A stretch of 64,000 nucleotides of DNA from Pseudomonas sp. MUP55 (GCF_034043515.1 NZ_CP138214.1:310001-374000); one strand, 5' to 3'. Shown: positions 17,339 to 27,707, counted from the stretch's first letter. The notes: generated by a model from the letters alone, not told the origin. Translations and numbers: made by a program.

Positions 17339-18421
17339 ATGGAACCGGAAAATAGCACCCCCAACAAAGTGGAGCGATATGCCACCCAATTGAGCAATGG
17401 GCTGTTATGGCTCAATGAGCGCGCCTGGCCGCTGACGGTGGGTATCCTGTCGGTGGCGGGCCTGTATTTGTATCAATACATCCAGGTGGAGAAGGTGCCG
17501 CTGAGCATTCTGTCGGGGGCGGCATTTACCGCGTTGCCGGCGATGTTCGCCATGCTGGTTTTTGTGATCGGCATGATGGGTGCGTCGATCCTCATCCCTA
17601 CGTTTATCCTGTTCAAGCGCCTCAACGATGCAGGTGTGCGGCTTAGCGACCAACTCAATCTCAGCGCACAGTCGCCGCAAGTAACGGCTCAACATCGCCG
17701 TCTGTTGCTGCACTGGGGCGCCAGCGTGATAGTGCTGGGTGTCTTCTGGTTGTGCGCCGTGTACCTGTCGGCGAACGTAGACAGTGGGCCTTTGCTGACC
17801 ACCAGCTGGATTGTGGCAATCGTGCTGGTGGTGCTGGCTTACGTTTGGATCATCATTCGGGCGCGTCCCGCCCACGTCGCGCTGCGCGATATATCCGGCG
17901 AATTCTGGATGGCCAGTGCCGGCGCGGGTGTCATCCAGATGCTGGTTATCCTGATCGTGACCGTGCCGGTTTCCCGCGCATTCAGCGAGTACTCCGACAG
18001 CGTGGTGTTGTTTGCGCCCTTCATGGCTGCCGAGTTGCTGGTGCTGTTCTTGATTCAGGGCAGTGGCGCCTGTCTGGTCGTGAGCATGAACCACCACAAG
18101 AACCCGGTGGCCAGCGCTTCACTGGCGGCCTTTACGCTGCTTATCGTTCTGGGCCTGATTCCCGCCACGGGGGCGAAGTTGGGTGGCATGCCTTTGCAGG
18201 CTTCCGCATCGGGAGGGCGCGCCTGCACCCTGATGGTCTGGTCAGCCGAGGCCAAGGTACCTGCGGCGCTGGCCGACGCCCAGAGCCCGCAACGCAGCGT
18301 GAAACTGCGAATACTGGCGGATTCGGACGGCAGCTATATCGTGCGACCGTCGCAGGCCAAGGAGAAAACCATCACCTTCGTGCCCCACGCCAATGTCGCC
18401 CAACTGGACGAGTGCCCCTGA
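17339..18421 (+). CDS. Hypothetical polytopic membrane protein
   Basis: A 360-residue protein not recognised as a named family. It has hydrophobic segments at roughly residues 27-43, 55-90, 125-145, 155-175, 195-215, 220-245 and 260-280, then a soluble C-terminal tail of about 75 residues. The start ATG 17339 follows AAGAGG. The stop lies 2 bases from the convergent metI stop, so the transcripts must meet. No enzymatic motif was seen. Confidence 0.7.
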   Translation: MEPENSTPNKVERYATQLSNGLLWLNERAWPLTVGILSVAGLYLYQYIQVEKVPLSILSGAAFTALPAMFAMLVFVIGMMGASILIPTFILFKRLNDAGVRLSDQLNLSAQSPQVTAQHRRLLLHWGASVIVLGVFWLCAVYLSANVDSGPLLTTSWIVAIVLVVLAYVWIIIRARPAHVALRDISGEFWMASAGAGVIQMLVILIVTVPVSRAFSEYSDSVVLFAPFMAAELLVLFLIQGSGACLVVSMNHHKNPVASASLAAFTLLIVLGLIPATGAKLGGMPLQASASGGRACTLMVWSAEAKVPAALADAQSPQRSVKLRILADSDGSYIVRPSQAKEKTITFVPHANVAQLDECP

Positions 18422-18423
18422 AC

Positions 18424-19068
18424 TCAGCGCTTGTTCAGCGCGCGCGCCAACCGATCGCCGCCCAGCTGAATCACTGCCACCAGCACCACCAGCAGCACGA
18501 TCACGGTGAGCATGATTTGCGTATCGAAGCGCTGGTAGCCGTAGCGGTACGCAATGTCGCCCAAGCCACCGGCGCCAATCGCCCCGGCCATGGCCGATGA
18601 GTTGATCATGGTCACCAGGGTGATGGTGAACCCGCCGACGATCCCTGGCAGCGCTTCGGGCAACAGCACATGCCAGATGATGTGCCAGCGGCGGCACCCC
18701 ATGGCCTGTGCGGCTTCGATCAACCCATGGTCAACCTCGCGCAGGCTCACTTCGGCGATGCGCGCAAAGAATGGCGTGGCCGCGATGGTCAGCGGCACGA
18801 CGGCCGCCCATACGCCGTAGGTGGTGCCCACGATCAGGCGGGTGAACGGGATCAGTGCCACCATCAGGATCAGGAACGGAATGGAGCGGAACAGATTGAC
18901 GAAGGCGCCCAGCACGCGGTTAAGCGCGGGTGCCTGGTAGATGCCGCCTTTGTCGCTGGTCACCAGAAACACCGCCAGCGGAATCCCCACCAGCAAGGCG
19001 ATCAACGACGACACGCCCACCATCAACAAGGTGTCGATGGCGCCCTGCAGCAAACGATCAAACCACAT
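18424..19068 (-). CDS. metI: MetI, D/L-methionine ABC transporter permease
   Basis: A 214-residue permease with five membrane helices and an EAA loop ([20 protein letters not shown], then VLLPEAL). The C-terminal [18 protein letters not shown] stretch is characteristic of MetI. ATG 19068 follows GGAGG; an upstream in-frame extension lies inside metN in another frame. It overlaps the metN end by 11 bases. Confidence 0.93.
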   Translation of the reverse strand: MWFDRLLQGAIDTLLMVGVSSLIALLVGIPLAVFLVTSDKGGIYQAPALNRVLGAFVNLFRSIPFLILMVALIPFTRLIVGTTYGVWAAVVPLTIAATPFFARIAEVSLREVDHGLIEAAQAMGCRRWHIIWHVLLPEALPGIVGGFTITLVTMINSSAMAGAIGAGGLGDIAYRYGYQRFDTQIMLTVIVLLVVLVAVIQLGGDRLARALNKR

Positions 19069-20173
19069 AGCCGAGTACCTCCACCTGTTGCGCCCAGCGC
19101 CCGGCGCGGTTGCGCAGCTCTTCGGCATTGTGCGGCGATCCATTGACCGCCAGTAATAATTGCCCCAGGGCATGCCCCTGGATGCGTTCCACACCGCCTT
19201 GCAGCAAACGCACGCGGCCGCCGAGGGCGCTGAACAGCGCGGCCAGGTCCGGTTCGTCTGTGTCGCTGCCGGTGAACTGCAAGCGCAGCACCAATGCCGC
19301 GTCGGCCGAGGCGGGTGTGGCGCGCAGGCGGCTTTGCAGCTCGGGTGGCAGCCCATGTTGCAGCGGTGCCAGCAGGGTTTTGCTGACGTCATGCTGCGGG
19401 TTGCCAAACACTTGCCACACCGGGCCCTGCTCGACGATACGTCCGTGTTCCAGCACCACCACGCGGTCGCAGATTTCGCGGATCACCGCCATCTCATGGG
19501 TGATCAGCACGATGGTCAGGCCCAGGCGCTGGTTGATCTCGCGCAGCAGGCCGAGAATTGACTGCGTGGTCTCCGGATCTAGGGCCGAAGTGGCTTCGTC
19601 GCACAGCAGGATCTCGGGGTCGTGCACCAGCGAACGGGCGATGCCCACGCGCTGTTTCTGCCCGCCCGAGAGCTGCGCCGGATAGGCCGTGTGCTTGTCC
19701 TGCAGACCCACCAGCTCCAGCAGTTCACGCACCTTTTGTTCACGCTGCGGCTTGGGCACCCCGGCGACCTTGAGCGGCAGTTCCACGTTCTGCCACACGG
19801 TCTTGGCCGACATCAGGTTGAAGTGCTGAAAGATCATGCCGATGCGCCGGCGCAGGGCTACCAGGCGGTCTTCGTCGAAGCCGCCGATGTCCACCTGATC
19901 GATCAGCACGCGCCCGCTGCTGGGTTGTTCCAGCCGATTGATGGTGCGGATCAGTGACGACTTGCCGGCGCCGCTGCGCCCAATGATGCCGAACACTTCG
20001 CCACGTTTGATCGCCAGGTCGATGCCTTGCAGGGCGTGCACCGTGCCGTCATAGGTTTTGCCCAGGTTGATGAAACGCACATGGGCGCTGTTCAAGTCCG
20101 GGTGCAGTTCGGTCTGCTCGGCGTCCCTGGGCAATGTGCTCAGGTCGCGCAGTTGGGCATGGGCGGCGCTCAT
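19058..20173 (-). CDS. metN: MetN, methionine ABC transporter ATPase with NIL domain
   Basis: A 371-residue ATPase with Walker [10 protein letters not shown] (65-73), signature LSGGQKQR, Walker [15 protein letters not shown] and switch LITHEM. The C-terminal ~90 residues form the NIL domain, which in MetN binds methionine and inhibits import. The N-terminus is about 30 residues longer than in E. coli MetN. It overlaps metQ by 4 bases. Confidence 0.93.
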   Translation of the reverse strand: MSAAHAQLRDLSTLPRDAEQTELHPDLNSAHVRFINLGKTYDGTVHALQGIDLAIKRGEVFGIIGRSGAGKSSLIRTINRLEQPSSGRVLIDQVDIGGFDEDRLVALRRRIGMIFQHFNLMSAKTVWQNVELPLKVAGVPKPQREQKVRELLELVGLQDKHTAYPAQLSGGQKQRVGIARSLVHDPEILLCDEATSALDPETTQSILGLLREINQRLGLTIVLITHEMAVIREICDRVVVLEHGRIVEQGPVWQVFGNPQHDVSKTLLAPLQHGLPPELQSRLRATPASADAALVLRLQFTGSDTDEPDLAALFSALGGRVRLLQGGVERIQGHALGQLLLAVNGSPHNAEELRNRAGRWAQQVEVLGYVV

Positions 20174-20985
20174 TTTTTATCGTCCCAGCCGACTTGGTAA
20201 AGCTTGCCGAGGGATTTATCCAGGGCGGCGCGCACCACCGGCGAGTGCTGGTAGATGTCGACGAACTTGATCACTCGCGGGTCGGTTTTGCTCTTGGGCT
20301 GGACCACGAACTGGATCACGTATTCCGGGTGGTCGAGGCCGTCGAACAGCAGCGCCGATTCCGCATCGAAGGTCTTGGACAGGCGGATGTACGCTGGGTA
20401 GCCCTGCACCAGGTCGGCGTCGTCATAGGCGCGCACCAGTTGCACGGCTTCCACCTGCAGGATCTTGATCTTTTTCGGGTTGCTGACGATGTCATCTTCG
20501 GTGGCCTTGTAGCCCACGCCCGGCTTGAGGGTGATCAGCCCGGCCTTGGCCAGCAGTTGCAGGCCACGTCCGCTGTTGATCGGGTCGTTGGCGATGGCCA
20601 CGCTGGCGCCTTCGGGCAGGTCGTTGAAGCTTTTGTACTTTTTCGAATACAGACCGACGTTGTTGATGATGCCCGGCGCGTAAGGCACCAGGTCAAACCC
20701 GGCGGCGGCCTTGGCGTTTTCCAGGAAGGGAATGTGCTGGAAGTAGTTCACGTCGATATCGCCGGCGGCGAGGCTGACGTTCGGAGCGATCCAGTCGGTG
20801 AACTCCACCAGTTCGACTTTAAGGCCCTGTTTGCCGGCTTCGGCTACAGCGGCTTCCAGGGGAATGGCGAAGGCGGCGGTGGTGCCGACTTTCAACGGCG
20901 CGTCAGTGGCCATTACGGCCGAGCTGAACAGACTGAAGGCCAGGGCCAGTGCTTTGACTGGGTGGGTGAGCAGTGTTTTTTTCAT
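20170..20985 (-). CDS. metQ: MetQ, methionine-binding protein
   Basis: A 271-residue NlpA-family receptor with a signal peptide ending near AVMATDAP and no lipobox. Family motifs include [20 protein letters not shown] and [22 protein letters not shown] 20985 begins MKKTLLTH; the frame is open further upstream but runs through a REPIN. It heads a metQ-metN-metI operon and is the second MetQ paralogue of the window, clearly different from the one at 3.3 kb. Confidence 0.92.
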   Translation of the reverse strand: MKKTLLTHPVKALALAFSLFSSAVMATDAPLKVGTTAAFAIPLEAAVAEAGKQGLKVELVEFTDWIAPNVSLAAGDIDVNYFQHIPFLENAKAAAGFDLVPYAPGIINNVGLYSKKYKSFNDLPEGASVAIANDPINSGRGLQLLAKAGLITLKPGVGYKATEDDIVSNPKKIKILQVEAVQLVRAYDDADLVQGYPAYIRLSKTFDAESALLFDGLDHPEYVIQFVVQPKSKTDPRVIKFVDIYQHSPVVRAALDKSLGKLYQVGWDDKK

Positions 20986-21023
20986 AAGTGTTTTCCAGTC
21001 ATAAGAAACAATGAAGATCCAAT

Positions 21024-21110
21024 GTGGGAGGGGGCTTGCCCCCGATAGCAGTGGGTCAGGCACAACTGTACTCACTGACACTGCCTCATCGGGGGCAAGC
21101 CCCCTCCCAC
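21024..21110. repeat. REPIN between the monooxygenase gene and metQ
   Basis: Paired inverted REP copies of the GTGGGAG type lie in the 134-base gap between two same-strand units. Confidence 0.93.
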
Positions 21111-21119
21111 ATGTGCAAT

Positions 21120-22472
21120 TCAGTGGCGATAGGCGGCGCCGGTGTGTTGTTCGGGTAAGCGGGCAGTGCCCTGGAATACTTTTTCCCGGAGTGTCCCGTC
21201 CTCATACGCAGTCTTGTAGGAACCACGTCGCTGCAACTCCGGCACCACCAGATCAATGAAATCCACGTAGCTCTCCGGTGTCACGATGCGTGTGAGGTTG
21301 AAACCGTCCAGCCCGGTTTCGCTGATCCACGACTCCAGCTCATCCGCCACGTGTTCAGGCGAGCCCACCAGGGTGATGTAGCGCCCACCGAGGGCGTGCT
21401 GTTCGAGCAACTTGCGTCGGGTCCAGTCGTTGTTCTGCAGGTTTTTAGTGGCTGACTGGATGGCGTTGCTCTTCACGTACTGGATCGGTTCATCCAGTTC
21501 GTACGCGGAAAAATCGATCGCCGTGGACGCCGAAAAGTGCGCCACACCGGCTTCCGCGCTGGCGTAGCTGAGGTACTCGGCGTGCTTGGCCCAGGCCAGT
21601 GCCTCGGTCGCGCCGACGATCACGTTCAGGCCCATGAACACCTTGATGTCATCCGGGTTACGCCCGGCCTCGACCGCGCTGGCGCGCACCTTGTCCACCT
21701 GGATCCTGGTGGCGACCTTGTTCTGCCCGCTGATGAAGACGCACTCGGCGTGGCGCCCGGCGAACTGCAGGCCGCGCTCCGAACTGCCGGCCTGGAACAG
21801 CACCGGCGTACGCTGCGGCGAGGGCTCGCAGAGGTGATAGCCCTCCACCTGGTAGAACTCGCCGTGGTGTTCGACCTTGTGCACCTTGCCCGGCTGCGCA
21901 TACACCCGCGCCTGGGGATCGTTGATGACTGCGTCATCTTCCCAGCTGCCTTCCCAGAGTTTGTACAGCACCTGCAGGTATTCATCGGCCTGGTCATAAC
22001 GGCGGTCATGCTCGACTTGCTCGGCCAGGCCCATGGCCTTGGCGGCGCTGTCGAGGTAGCCGGTGACGATGTTCCAGCCCACCCGGCCGCGGCTCAGGTG
22101 ATCGAGGGTGGACATGCGCCGGGCGAACAGGTACGGCGGTTCGTAGGTCAGGTTGGCGGTGAGGCCGAAGCCGAGGTTGCGGGTCACCGCCGCCATGGCC
22201 GAGACCAGCAGCAGCGGGTCGTTGACCGGCAATTGGATCGACTCTTTGAGCGGCACATCGATGGACTGCTGATACACGTCATACACGCCGACGATATCGG
22301 CGATAAACAAACCGTCGAACAGCCCGCGTTCCAGGGTTTTGGCCAGGTCCGTCCAGTACTCGAGGGTCTTGTACTGGGTGGACGTGTCCCGCGGATGAGT
22401 CCACAGGCCGTGGTTGATATGCCCGATGCAGTTCATGTTGAAGGCATTGAGCAGGATTTTTTTCTTGCTCAT
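21120..22472 (-). CDS. FMN-dependent monooxygenase, NtaA/DmoA/DszA family
   Basis: A 450-residue bacterial luciferase-like (LLM) flavin monooxygenase of the NtaA/SnaA/DszA/DmoA group. Recognisable stretches are NHGLWTHPRD, the DHLSRGRVGWNIVTGYLDSA flavin/phosphate region and PVLFQAGSSERGLQFA. Relatives oxidise dimethyl sulfide, dibenzothiophene sulfone or aminopolycarboxylates and need reduced FMN from a separate reductase; none is encoded nearby. The start overlaps the SfnB stop by 1 base (TGATG). Two SfnB genes upstream support a role in freeing sulfur from an organosulfur compound. Confidence 0.87.
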   Translation of the reverse strand: MSKKKILLNAFNMNCIGHINHGLWTHPRDTSTQYKTLEYWTDLAKTLERGLFDGLFIADIVGVYDVYQQSIDVPLKESIQLPVNDPLLLVSAMAAVTRNLGFGLTANLTYEPPYLFARRMSTLDHLSRGRVGWNIVTGYLDSAAKAMGLAEQVEHDRRYDQADEYLQVLYKLWEGSWEDDAVINDPQARVYAQPGKVHKVEHHGEFYQVEGYHLCEPSPQRTPVLFQAGSSERGLQFAGRHAECVFISGQNKVATRIQVDKVRASAVEAGRNPDDIKVFMGLNVIVGATEALAWAKHAEYLSYASAEAGVAHFSASTAIDFSAYELDEPIQYVKSNAIQSATKNLQNNDWTRRKLLEQHALGGRYITLVGSPEHVADELESWISETGLDGFNLTRIVTPESYVDFIDLVVPELQRRGSYKTAYEDGTLREKVFQGTARLPEQHTGAAYRH

Positions 22473-23665
22473 CAGATGGTCCCCCGCAGCGGTGGGTTTT
22501 CATCGTTGAGGTAGTAATTGCCCACTGCGTGATACTTCCAGCGCACCGGGTCGTGCAGGGTGTGAACCCGTGCGTTGCGCCAGTGGCGGTCCAGGCCGTG
22601 CTCGGCGAGGGTCGCCTGGCTGCCGGCCAGCTCGAACAGGGTGCTGCCGGCGGCCAGGGAGATTTCGGTGCTCAAGGCGCGCACTTCGGCGACGGCGATG
22701 GAAGCGGCCGCGACCGTCTGGGCATTACTGTCGGCCTGGGCGCGGTCGAGGCATTCGCCGGAGCGCTCAAGCAACGCTTCGGCGGCGTGCAGGCGAATAC
22801 TCAGGTGGCCGAAACTCTTCAAGGTCAGCGGGTCTTCGGTGGCCTTGTCACTGCCCGAGTCGATCCAGGGGCGGGTCTTGGTGCGCACAAAATGCAGCGC
22901 GTCTTCGAAGGCGGCGCGTGCGATACCGGTGTCGATGGCGGCGTGAAGAATCTGCGCCAAGGGGCCTACGGTGGTCGGGCGCTCGAAGGCGCTCTGGAAC
23001 GGGACCACGTCCTGCGCCGCCACCCACACGTTGTCGAACACCACCGAGCCGCTGCCGGTGGTGCGTTGGCCGAAGCCGCTCCAGTCGTCGATCACGGTCA
23101 GGCCCGCGCTGTCGTGGGGCACGAAGGCCAGTTGCTGAACGCCGTTTTCATCCACCACGGAAGTGGGGATGCGCTGGGCATAGATCGCACCGGTGGCGTA
23201 GAACTTGCGGCCATTGATGCGAAAACCCTCACCGTCACGGGTGAGCCGGGTGACGCGGTCATGGGCGGTCTTGGTGCCCAGCTCCGCGAGGGCGTTGCCA
23301 AAGCGCTGGCCGGCCAGCACCTCGGCGTACAGGCGCTGCTGCTGTTCAGGGCTGCCGTTCACGCGCAGCACTTCAAGGGCATAAAAATGGTTCTGCGGGA
23401 TCTGGCCCAGGGAGGCATCGGCCTGGGCAATCAGCGCAATGACCTTGGCCAGGGTGACGTTGGACACGCCCGCGCCGCCGTAGGCCTTGGGCACGCTGAT
23501 GCCCCACAGGCCGGAGCGCGTGAACGCGTCCAGCTCGGGCAGCGGCAGGCGCCGTTCACGGTCGCGCTGGGCGCTGTCGCGGCGCAGGTCTTCGGCCAGG
23601 TCGCTGGCGACAACAAGGGCGTGTTCGTCGCTGGTGATCACCGCGACGTGAGTAGAAAGAGTCAT
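22472..23665 (-). CDS. sfnB: SfnB-family acyl-CoA-dehydrogenase-like oxidoreductase (copy 1)
   Basis: A 397-residue protein with the acyl-CoA dehydrogenase fold: helical N-terminus, central flavin-binding beta domain (WSGFGQRTTGSGSVVFDNVWV) and C-terminal helices ending LHDPVRWKYHAVGNYYL. It belongs to the SfnB sulfur-acquisition group linked to dimethyl sulfone or sulfonate use. It probably works as a flavin monooxygenase or dehydrogenase on a reduced-sulfur substrate. The downstream FMN monooxygenase overlaps by one base. A paralogue lies immediately upstream. Confidence 0.85.
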   Translation of the reverse strand: MTLSTHVAVITSDEHALVVASDLAEDLRRDSAQRDRERRLPLPELDAFTRSGLWGISVPKAYGGAGVSNVTLAKVIALIAQADASLGQIPQNHFYALEVLRVNGSPEQQQRLYAEVLAGQRFGNALAELGTKTAHDRVTRLTRDGEGFRINGRKFYATGAIYAQRIPTSVVDENGVQQLAFVPHDSAGLTVIDDWSGFGQRTTGSGSVVFDNVWVAAQDVVPFQSAFERPTTVGPLAQILHAAIDTGIARAAFEDALHFVRTKTRPWIDSGSDKATEDPLTLKSFGHLSIRLHAAEALLERSGECLDRAQADSNAQTVAAASIAVAEVRALSTEISLAAGSTLFELAGSQATLAEHGLDRHWRNARVHTLHDPVRWKYHAVGNYYLNDENPPLRGTI

Positions 23666-23704
23666 GGGGGCTCCAGAAGCTCGTGGAAAAAGTGTTCTGG
23701 TTGG

Positions 23705-24946
23705 TCAAATCCAGGAATGGCGAGCCGGCAACGTGCCGTTCAAGCGATAGGCGCCGATGGCGTGATACTTCCAGCGCACCGGGTCATGCAGCGTGTGCAC
23801 CCGCGCGTTGCGCCAGTGCCGGTCAAGGTTGAATTCGGCGAGGGTGGCGCGGCTGCCGGCCAGCTCGAAGAGTTTTTCGCTGACCAGCAATGACACTTCG
23901 GTCGTCAGTACCTTGGCTTCGGCGACGGCAATCGACGCGCGTGCGGCCGACTGCGCGGTGATGGGCGCGGCGCTGACCTCGTCCAGTACCTGGCCGGCTT
24001 TGCGCAGCAGTGCTTGCGCGGCATGCAGCTCGATCTTCAGCTTGCCGATGTCCGCGATCACATACAGGTCGTCGCTGGCCCGCTCGACCTTGGCGTCGAT
24101 CCACGGACGCGAGCGTTCACGTACGAAGGCGATGGTGTCATCCAGCGCGCCACGGGCAATGCCGGCGTCGATGGCGGCCTGGATCAGTTGGGATACGGCA
24201 CCCTGGATATTCGGGCTTTCGCCCAGGCGCCAGTTTTCTACCACCAGCTCGGCGTCCACCGACACCCGGTCAAGCAGCACGGTGCCGCTGGCGGTGGTGC
24301 GTTGGCCAAAGCCCGACCAGTCGTCCACGATGCGCAGCCCCTCGCTGCCACGGCGCACAAACGCCATGACCTGCTTGCCGTCATCGTTGAGGGCTTTGAT
24401 GGCCACCCAGTGGGCAAACAGTGCGCCGGTGGAGTAGAACTTCTGGCCACTGACCACATAGCCGTCACCTTCGGCGGTGATGCGCGCCTTGAGCTCCAGG
24501 GTGTTTTTGGTGCCGCGTTCCGGGCCGCCGTTGCCGATGCGCCAGCCGTCGAGCACGCTCTGGAACAGCTGCTTTTTCTGGCGCTCGCTGGCGGTGTTCT
24601 GCAGCAGGTGCAGGATGCCGAAATGGTTCTGCGGGATTTGCCCAAGGGCCGGGTCGGCCGCGCTGATGATTGCGAAGACTTCGGCCAGGGTGACGAACGA
24701 AACCTGCGGGCCGCCGTATTCGCGGGGAATGGAAATACTGCCCAACCCGCTACGGGTGAACTGTTCGATCTGTGCCCAAGGCAATTGACGCTGCTGGTCG
24801 CGCTTGGCGGCTTGCAGGCGCGCGGCGTCGGCCAGCGCATGGGCCGCGCTCAGCGCCTCGGCGTCGTTGCGCAGCACAGTGGCCGGCAACAACAGGGGGG
24901 CTGCGTCCAGATCACTCTGGGGGGGTGTTAGAGCCAAGTTAGACAT
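23705..24946 (-). CDS. sfnB: SfnB-family acyl-CoA-dehydrogenase-like oxidoreductase (copy 2)
   Basis: A 413-residue paralogue of the preceding gene. It shares LGQIPQNHF, WSGFGQRTTASGTV, RHWRNARVHTLHDPVRWKYHA and similar lengths, with about 16 extra N-terminal residues. It heads the three-gene operon and follows AAGGAG eight bases before the ATG. The two copies may act on different substrates or form a heteromer. The exact reaction is not established. Confidence 0.85.
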   Translation of the reverse strand: MSNLALTPPQSDLDAAPLLLPATVLRNDAEALSAAHALADAARLQAAKRDQQRQLPWAQIEQFTRSGLGSISIPREYGGPQVSFVTLAEVFAIISAADPALGQIPQNHFGILHLLQNTASERQKKQLFQSVLDGWRIGNGGPERGTKNTLELKARITAEGDGYVVSGQKFYSTGALFAHWVAIKALNDDGKQVMAFVRRGSEGLRIVDDWSGFGQRTTASGTVLLDRVSVDAELVVENWRLGESPNIQGAVSQLIQAAIDAGIARGALDDTIAFVRERSRPWIDAKVERASDDLYVIADIGKLKIELHAAQALLRKAGQVLDEVSAAPITAQSAARASIAVAEAKVLTTEVSLLVSEKLFELAGSRATLAEFNLDRHWRNARVHTLHDPVRWKYHAIGAYRLNGTLPARHSWI

Positions 24947-25134
24947 CAGCGCCGCTCCTTGGCTGCACGTAATGCCCTGGCGTTATGCACCGGGGTAATT
25001 CTGACCATACCGACCTCGCATTCAATGAAATAAAAACAGAAAAATCAGGAATGTCCGGTGGTCCGGTGCATATACCCTAAGCGTGTTTATTTTTTAAATA
25101 AACTAACTTTTAGGAATATGCATAGAAGGGCGCA
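24947..25134 (-). promoter_or_regulatory. Probable promoter region of the sfnB-sfnB-monooxygenase operon
   Basis: AT-rich in contrast to its surroundings, with a perfect GTTTATTT/AAATAAAC palindrome at 25085-25103. I looked for a sigma-54 GG-N10-GC element on the coding strand and did not find a convincing one. A CysB-type control would fit the genes but is not shown. Confidence 0.4.
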
Positions 25135-25911
25135 TCACCCCGGTTCGCAGGGCGAACCCAAAGGCCGGGCTCGATAGGCTGCCCTGGCTGCGTCGGGGCA
25201 CAGGGGAATCCAGGCGGCAATGCGCAAAGTGCGGGCCGGCGCCCAGCGTGAGTTGTTGCCGACCCGATCGAGAATGCAGTACGTCACCTCCAGGCGGCAG
25301 TCGTCGCCGCCCTCGATAATCACTGTCGAGGGCACCCAGACCTGCACCGCCAGGCCGACGGCCCTGGCCTGGATGGTCGGCAGGTCCATGCGCACGTCAC
25401 CCCAGCGCAGGGTGATGGCATCGCCACTGGCCATGTTCGCGTAAGGCTCGATGGTCAGCGGAATGCCGCGTTGCACCTGGCGACTGTTGACCCCCTGGCG
25501 GCGGATGGTCTCGGGCAGGCTGACGGGGGCGAGGTTCTGGTTTTCGTCGCTGTACAGGTTCGATGGCTCGCCACCGGGGTAGTTGGTCTTGACCCGTACT
25601 TGGGTGGTGGCCGAGCGCGCCGGGCCGTGGCCAATCTGCATGATCTGGTAATGCACCCGTGCCGGGCCGTCCTGTACAAAACTTTCCGGCACCCGCAGGT
25701 GGGTGGGCGTGCCGATCTTGCCGGCCGTCACCCGGCGAGAGGCGGCAAAGCAGTTGTTCCAGAACAGCTCGATCAGGTCGCCTTCCTCCATGCCGGGATA
25801 AGGCGCAATGTGGACCTGCAATTGGGCCGCCGCGTGGGCGCTGATGCCGTTTCGAACGGCTTGGGGCAGGGTGGGTGCGGTCAGCATGGCCGGGGTTGTA
25901 GTGCGCGTCAT
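25135..25911 (-). CDS. Hypothetical protein with two tandem Ig-like repeats
   Basis: A 258-residue protein with no signal peptide visible. Two ~110-residue copies align. The first has VHIAPYPGMEEGDLIELFW and then VPESFVQDG...VHYQI. The second has LTIEPYANMASGDAITLRW and then VPSTVIIEGGDDCRLEVTY. The predicted all-beta character recalls Pseudomonas proteins with Ig-like or surface repeats, but I do not recognise a named family. ATG 25911 follows AAGGAG. It is not obviously linked to the sulfur operons around it. Confidence 0.75.
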   Translation of the reverse strand: MTRTTTPAMLTAPTLPQAVRNGISAHAAAQLQVHIAPYPGMEEGDLIELFWNNCFAASRRVTAGKIGTPTHLRVPESFVQDGPARVHYQIMQIGHGPARSATTQVRVKTNYPGGEPSNLYSDENQNLAPVSLPETIRRQGVNSRQVQRGIPLTIEPYANMASGDAITLRWGDVRMDLPTIQARAVGLAVQVWVPSTVIIEGGDDCRLEVTYCILDRVGNNSRWAPARTLRIAAWIPLCPDAARAAYRARPLGSPCEPG

Positions 25912-26292
25912 AAGTGTTCTCCTTGATGCAGCCAGCAGCAATCGTTCCGGGCCTTGGGCGCGGGTGCGCAAAGGGGCCGAAAGAACGATTCAGTGAGTAG
26001 CCGGGATAGGATCCAATCCTCTGGACGCTAGATAAGAGCGTTGAGCGGCAGGCGTCAATGGCGGCAAAAGGCTAAACGGCGGGCTGGAGGATATTCAGAA
26101 GCGTCTGACTGGCAGAGGGGTTTCAAGAAGGACGTAGCGGGTTGTTTTACCGGTGCAAATGGCGATTGCGTGTAGGAGCGCCTCTCTGTGGCGAGGGCGC
26201 TTGCTCGAGCTTGGCTGCGCAGCGGCCCCAGGTTTTTTCAGGACCGCTTCACACCCCAGCGCAAGCAAACTTTCCAGACACAACACGCCAGT
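25912..26292. other. 381-base intergenic region with a degenerate REP pair
   Basis: It contains a small AGGAT/ATCCT palindrome (26008-26020). A decayed GAGGGAG-type REP pair starts at GTGGCGAGGGCGCTTGCTCG (26188) and runs to about 26275. No gene was recognised. Confidence 0.6.
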
Positions 26293-27039
26293 TCAATGCG
26301 CGAGAAACTTGCTCAGAAACTGCCGCGTGCGCTCTTCTTTCGGGTCGGCGAACAGCGCCTTGGCTTCGCCCTGTTCAACGATCACACCCTTGTCGAAAAA
26401 GATCACGCGGTTGGCCACATCACGGGCAAAGCTCATCTCGTGGGTGACGATCACCATGGTGCGGTTCTCTTCGGCGAGGCTGCGGATGGTCGCCAGCACT
26501 TCACCCACCAGTTCCGGGTCGAGGGCCGACGTGGGCTCATCGAACAGAATCACCTCAGGCTCCATGGCCAGTGCCCGAGCAATCGCCACACGCTGCTGCT
26601 GTCCGCCGGACAAGCGCCGCGGATAAGCCGCCTCCTTGCCCGCCAGGCCGACCCTGGCCAGTAGCTTGCGGCCCAGTTCGGCCGCCGCTTCGCGTGGCAT
26701 CTTCTTGACCACGATCGGGCCTTCGATGACGTTTTCCAGCGCGGTGCGGTGGGGGAACAGATTGAAGTTCTGGAAGACAAACCCGACGTGCTGACGCAGG
26801 CGTCGCACCAGGCCCTGTTGCTGGTTGAGCGGCTTGCTGCCGTCGATCTGGATGTCGCCCACCTTGATACGCCCGCTGGTGGGTTCTTCGAGAAAATTCA
26901 GGCAGCGCAGGAAGGTGGTCTTGCCGGAACCGCTGGGGCCGATGATGGCCACGACTTCGCCGGCCTTGACCTCAAGGTCGATGCCGTTGAGCACCACCTG
27001 ACCGTTGAATTGTTTGGTCAGTTTTTCAACCACGATCAT
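26293..27039 (-). CDS. tcyN: TcyN-like cystine ABC transporter ATPase
   Basis: A 248-residue ATPase of the polar amino-acid class with Walker [10 protein letters not shown], signature LSGGQQQR, Walker [15 protein letters not shown] and switch IVTHEMSF. The true start is MIVVEKLTK at 27039, two bases after the permease stop; the longer frame upstream is permease sequence in another frame. With tcyJ and tcyL it reproduces the E. coli cystine importer order. Confidence 0.9.
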   Translation of the reverse strand: MIVVEKLTKQFNGQVVLNGIDLEVKAGEVVAIIGPSGSGKTTFLRCLNFLEEPTSGRIKVGDIQIDGSKPLNQQQGLVRRLRQHVGFVFQNFNLFPHRTALENVIEGPIVVKKMPREAAAELGRKLLARVGLAGKEAAYPRRLSGGQQQRVAIARALAMEPEVILFDEPTSALDPELVGEVLATIRSLAEENRTMVIVTHEMSFARDVANRVIFFDKGVIVEQGEAKALFADPKEERTRQFLSKFLAH

Positions 27040-27041
27040 GC

Positions 27042-27707
27042 TCAAGACTCCAGGTCGTGCCGGTTGACCCGGTCTTCCAGACGATTTTGCAGATGCGCCA
27101 GAATGCTCGCCAGGATCCAGTAGATCAGCGCGGCAGACAGATACATGGTGAAAATCTCGAAGGTGCGTGCAGACACCAGTTGCGCCTGGCGAAACAGCTC
27201 GGGCACCTGGATGGTGGCGGCCAGCGCCGTGTCCTTGACCAGCGAAATAAAACTGTTGCCCAGCGGCGGCAGGGCCGTGCGCATCGCCTGCGGCAGGATG
27301 GCCCGGCGCAAGGTTTGCGCACGGGTCATGCCGATACTGGCGGCGGCTTCCCACTGGCCACGCTCGATGGAGGCGATGGCGGCCCGCAGGATTTCACAGG
27401 CATAGGCGGCCATGTTCAGCGAAAAGCCGATCATGGCCGCCGGGATCGGGTCCAGCTCGATGCCCACTTGCGGCAAGCCGTAGTAGATCAGGAACAGTTG
27501 CACCAGCAAGGGCGTGCCGCGAAAGAACGACACGTAGACGCGGGCGACCCAGCGCAGCAGCATGAAGCGCGACAAGCGCATCAGCGCCAGGCCGAAGCCC
27601 AGCACCAGGCCGAAAAACATCCCGCCCAGGCTGAGGATCACCGTGTAGTACGCGCCCTTGAGCAGAAAGGGCGCGGAGTCCAGCGCGAGTTGGAAACCTG
27701 CTTCCAT
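27042..27707 (-). CDS. tcyL: TcyL-like cystine ABC transporter permease
   Basis: A 221-residue HisM-family permease. It has the N-terminal [20 protein letters not shown] and the EAA loop [20 protein letters not shown], followed by ILPQA. It probably forms a homodimeric channel, as a single permease gene is present. The start overlaps the tcyJ stop by 1 base. Confidence 0.9.
   Translation of the reverse strand: MEAGFQLALDSAPFLLKGAYYTVILSLGGMFFGLVLGFGLALMRLSRFMLLRWVARVYVSFFRGTPLLVQLFLIYYGLPQVGIELDPIPAAMIGFSLNMAAYACEILRAAIASIERGQWEAAASIGMTRAQTLRRAILPQAMRTALPPLGNSFISLVKDTALAATIQVPELFRQAQLVSARTFEIFTMYLSAALIYWILASILAHLQNRLEDRVNRHDLES

Noticed and set aside
24947..25134. Sigma-54 promoter for the sfnB operon
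   Set aside because: No convincing GG-N10-GC element on the correct strand; the closest candidate (GG and GC eight bases apart) has the wrong spacing.
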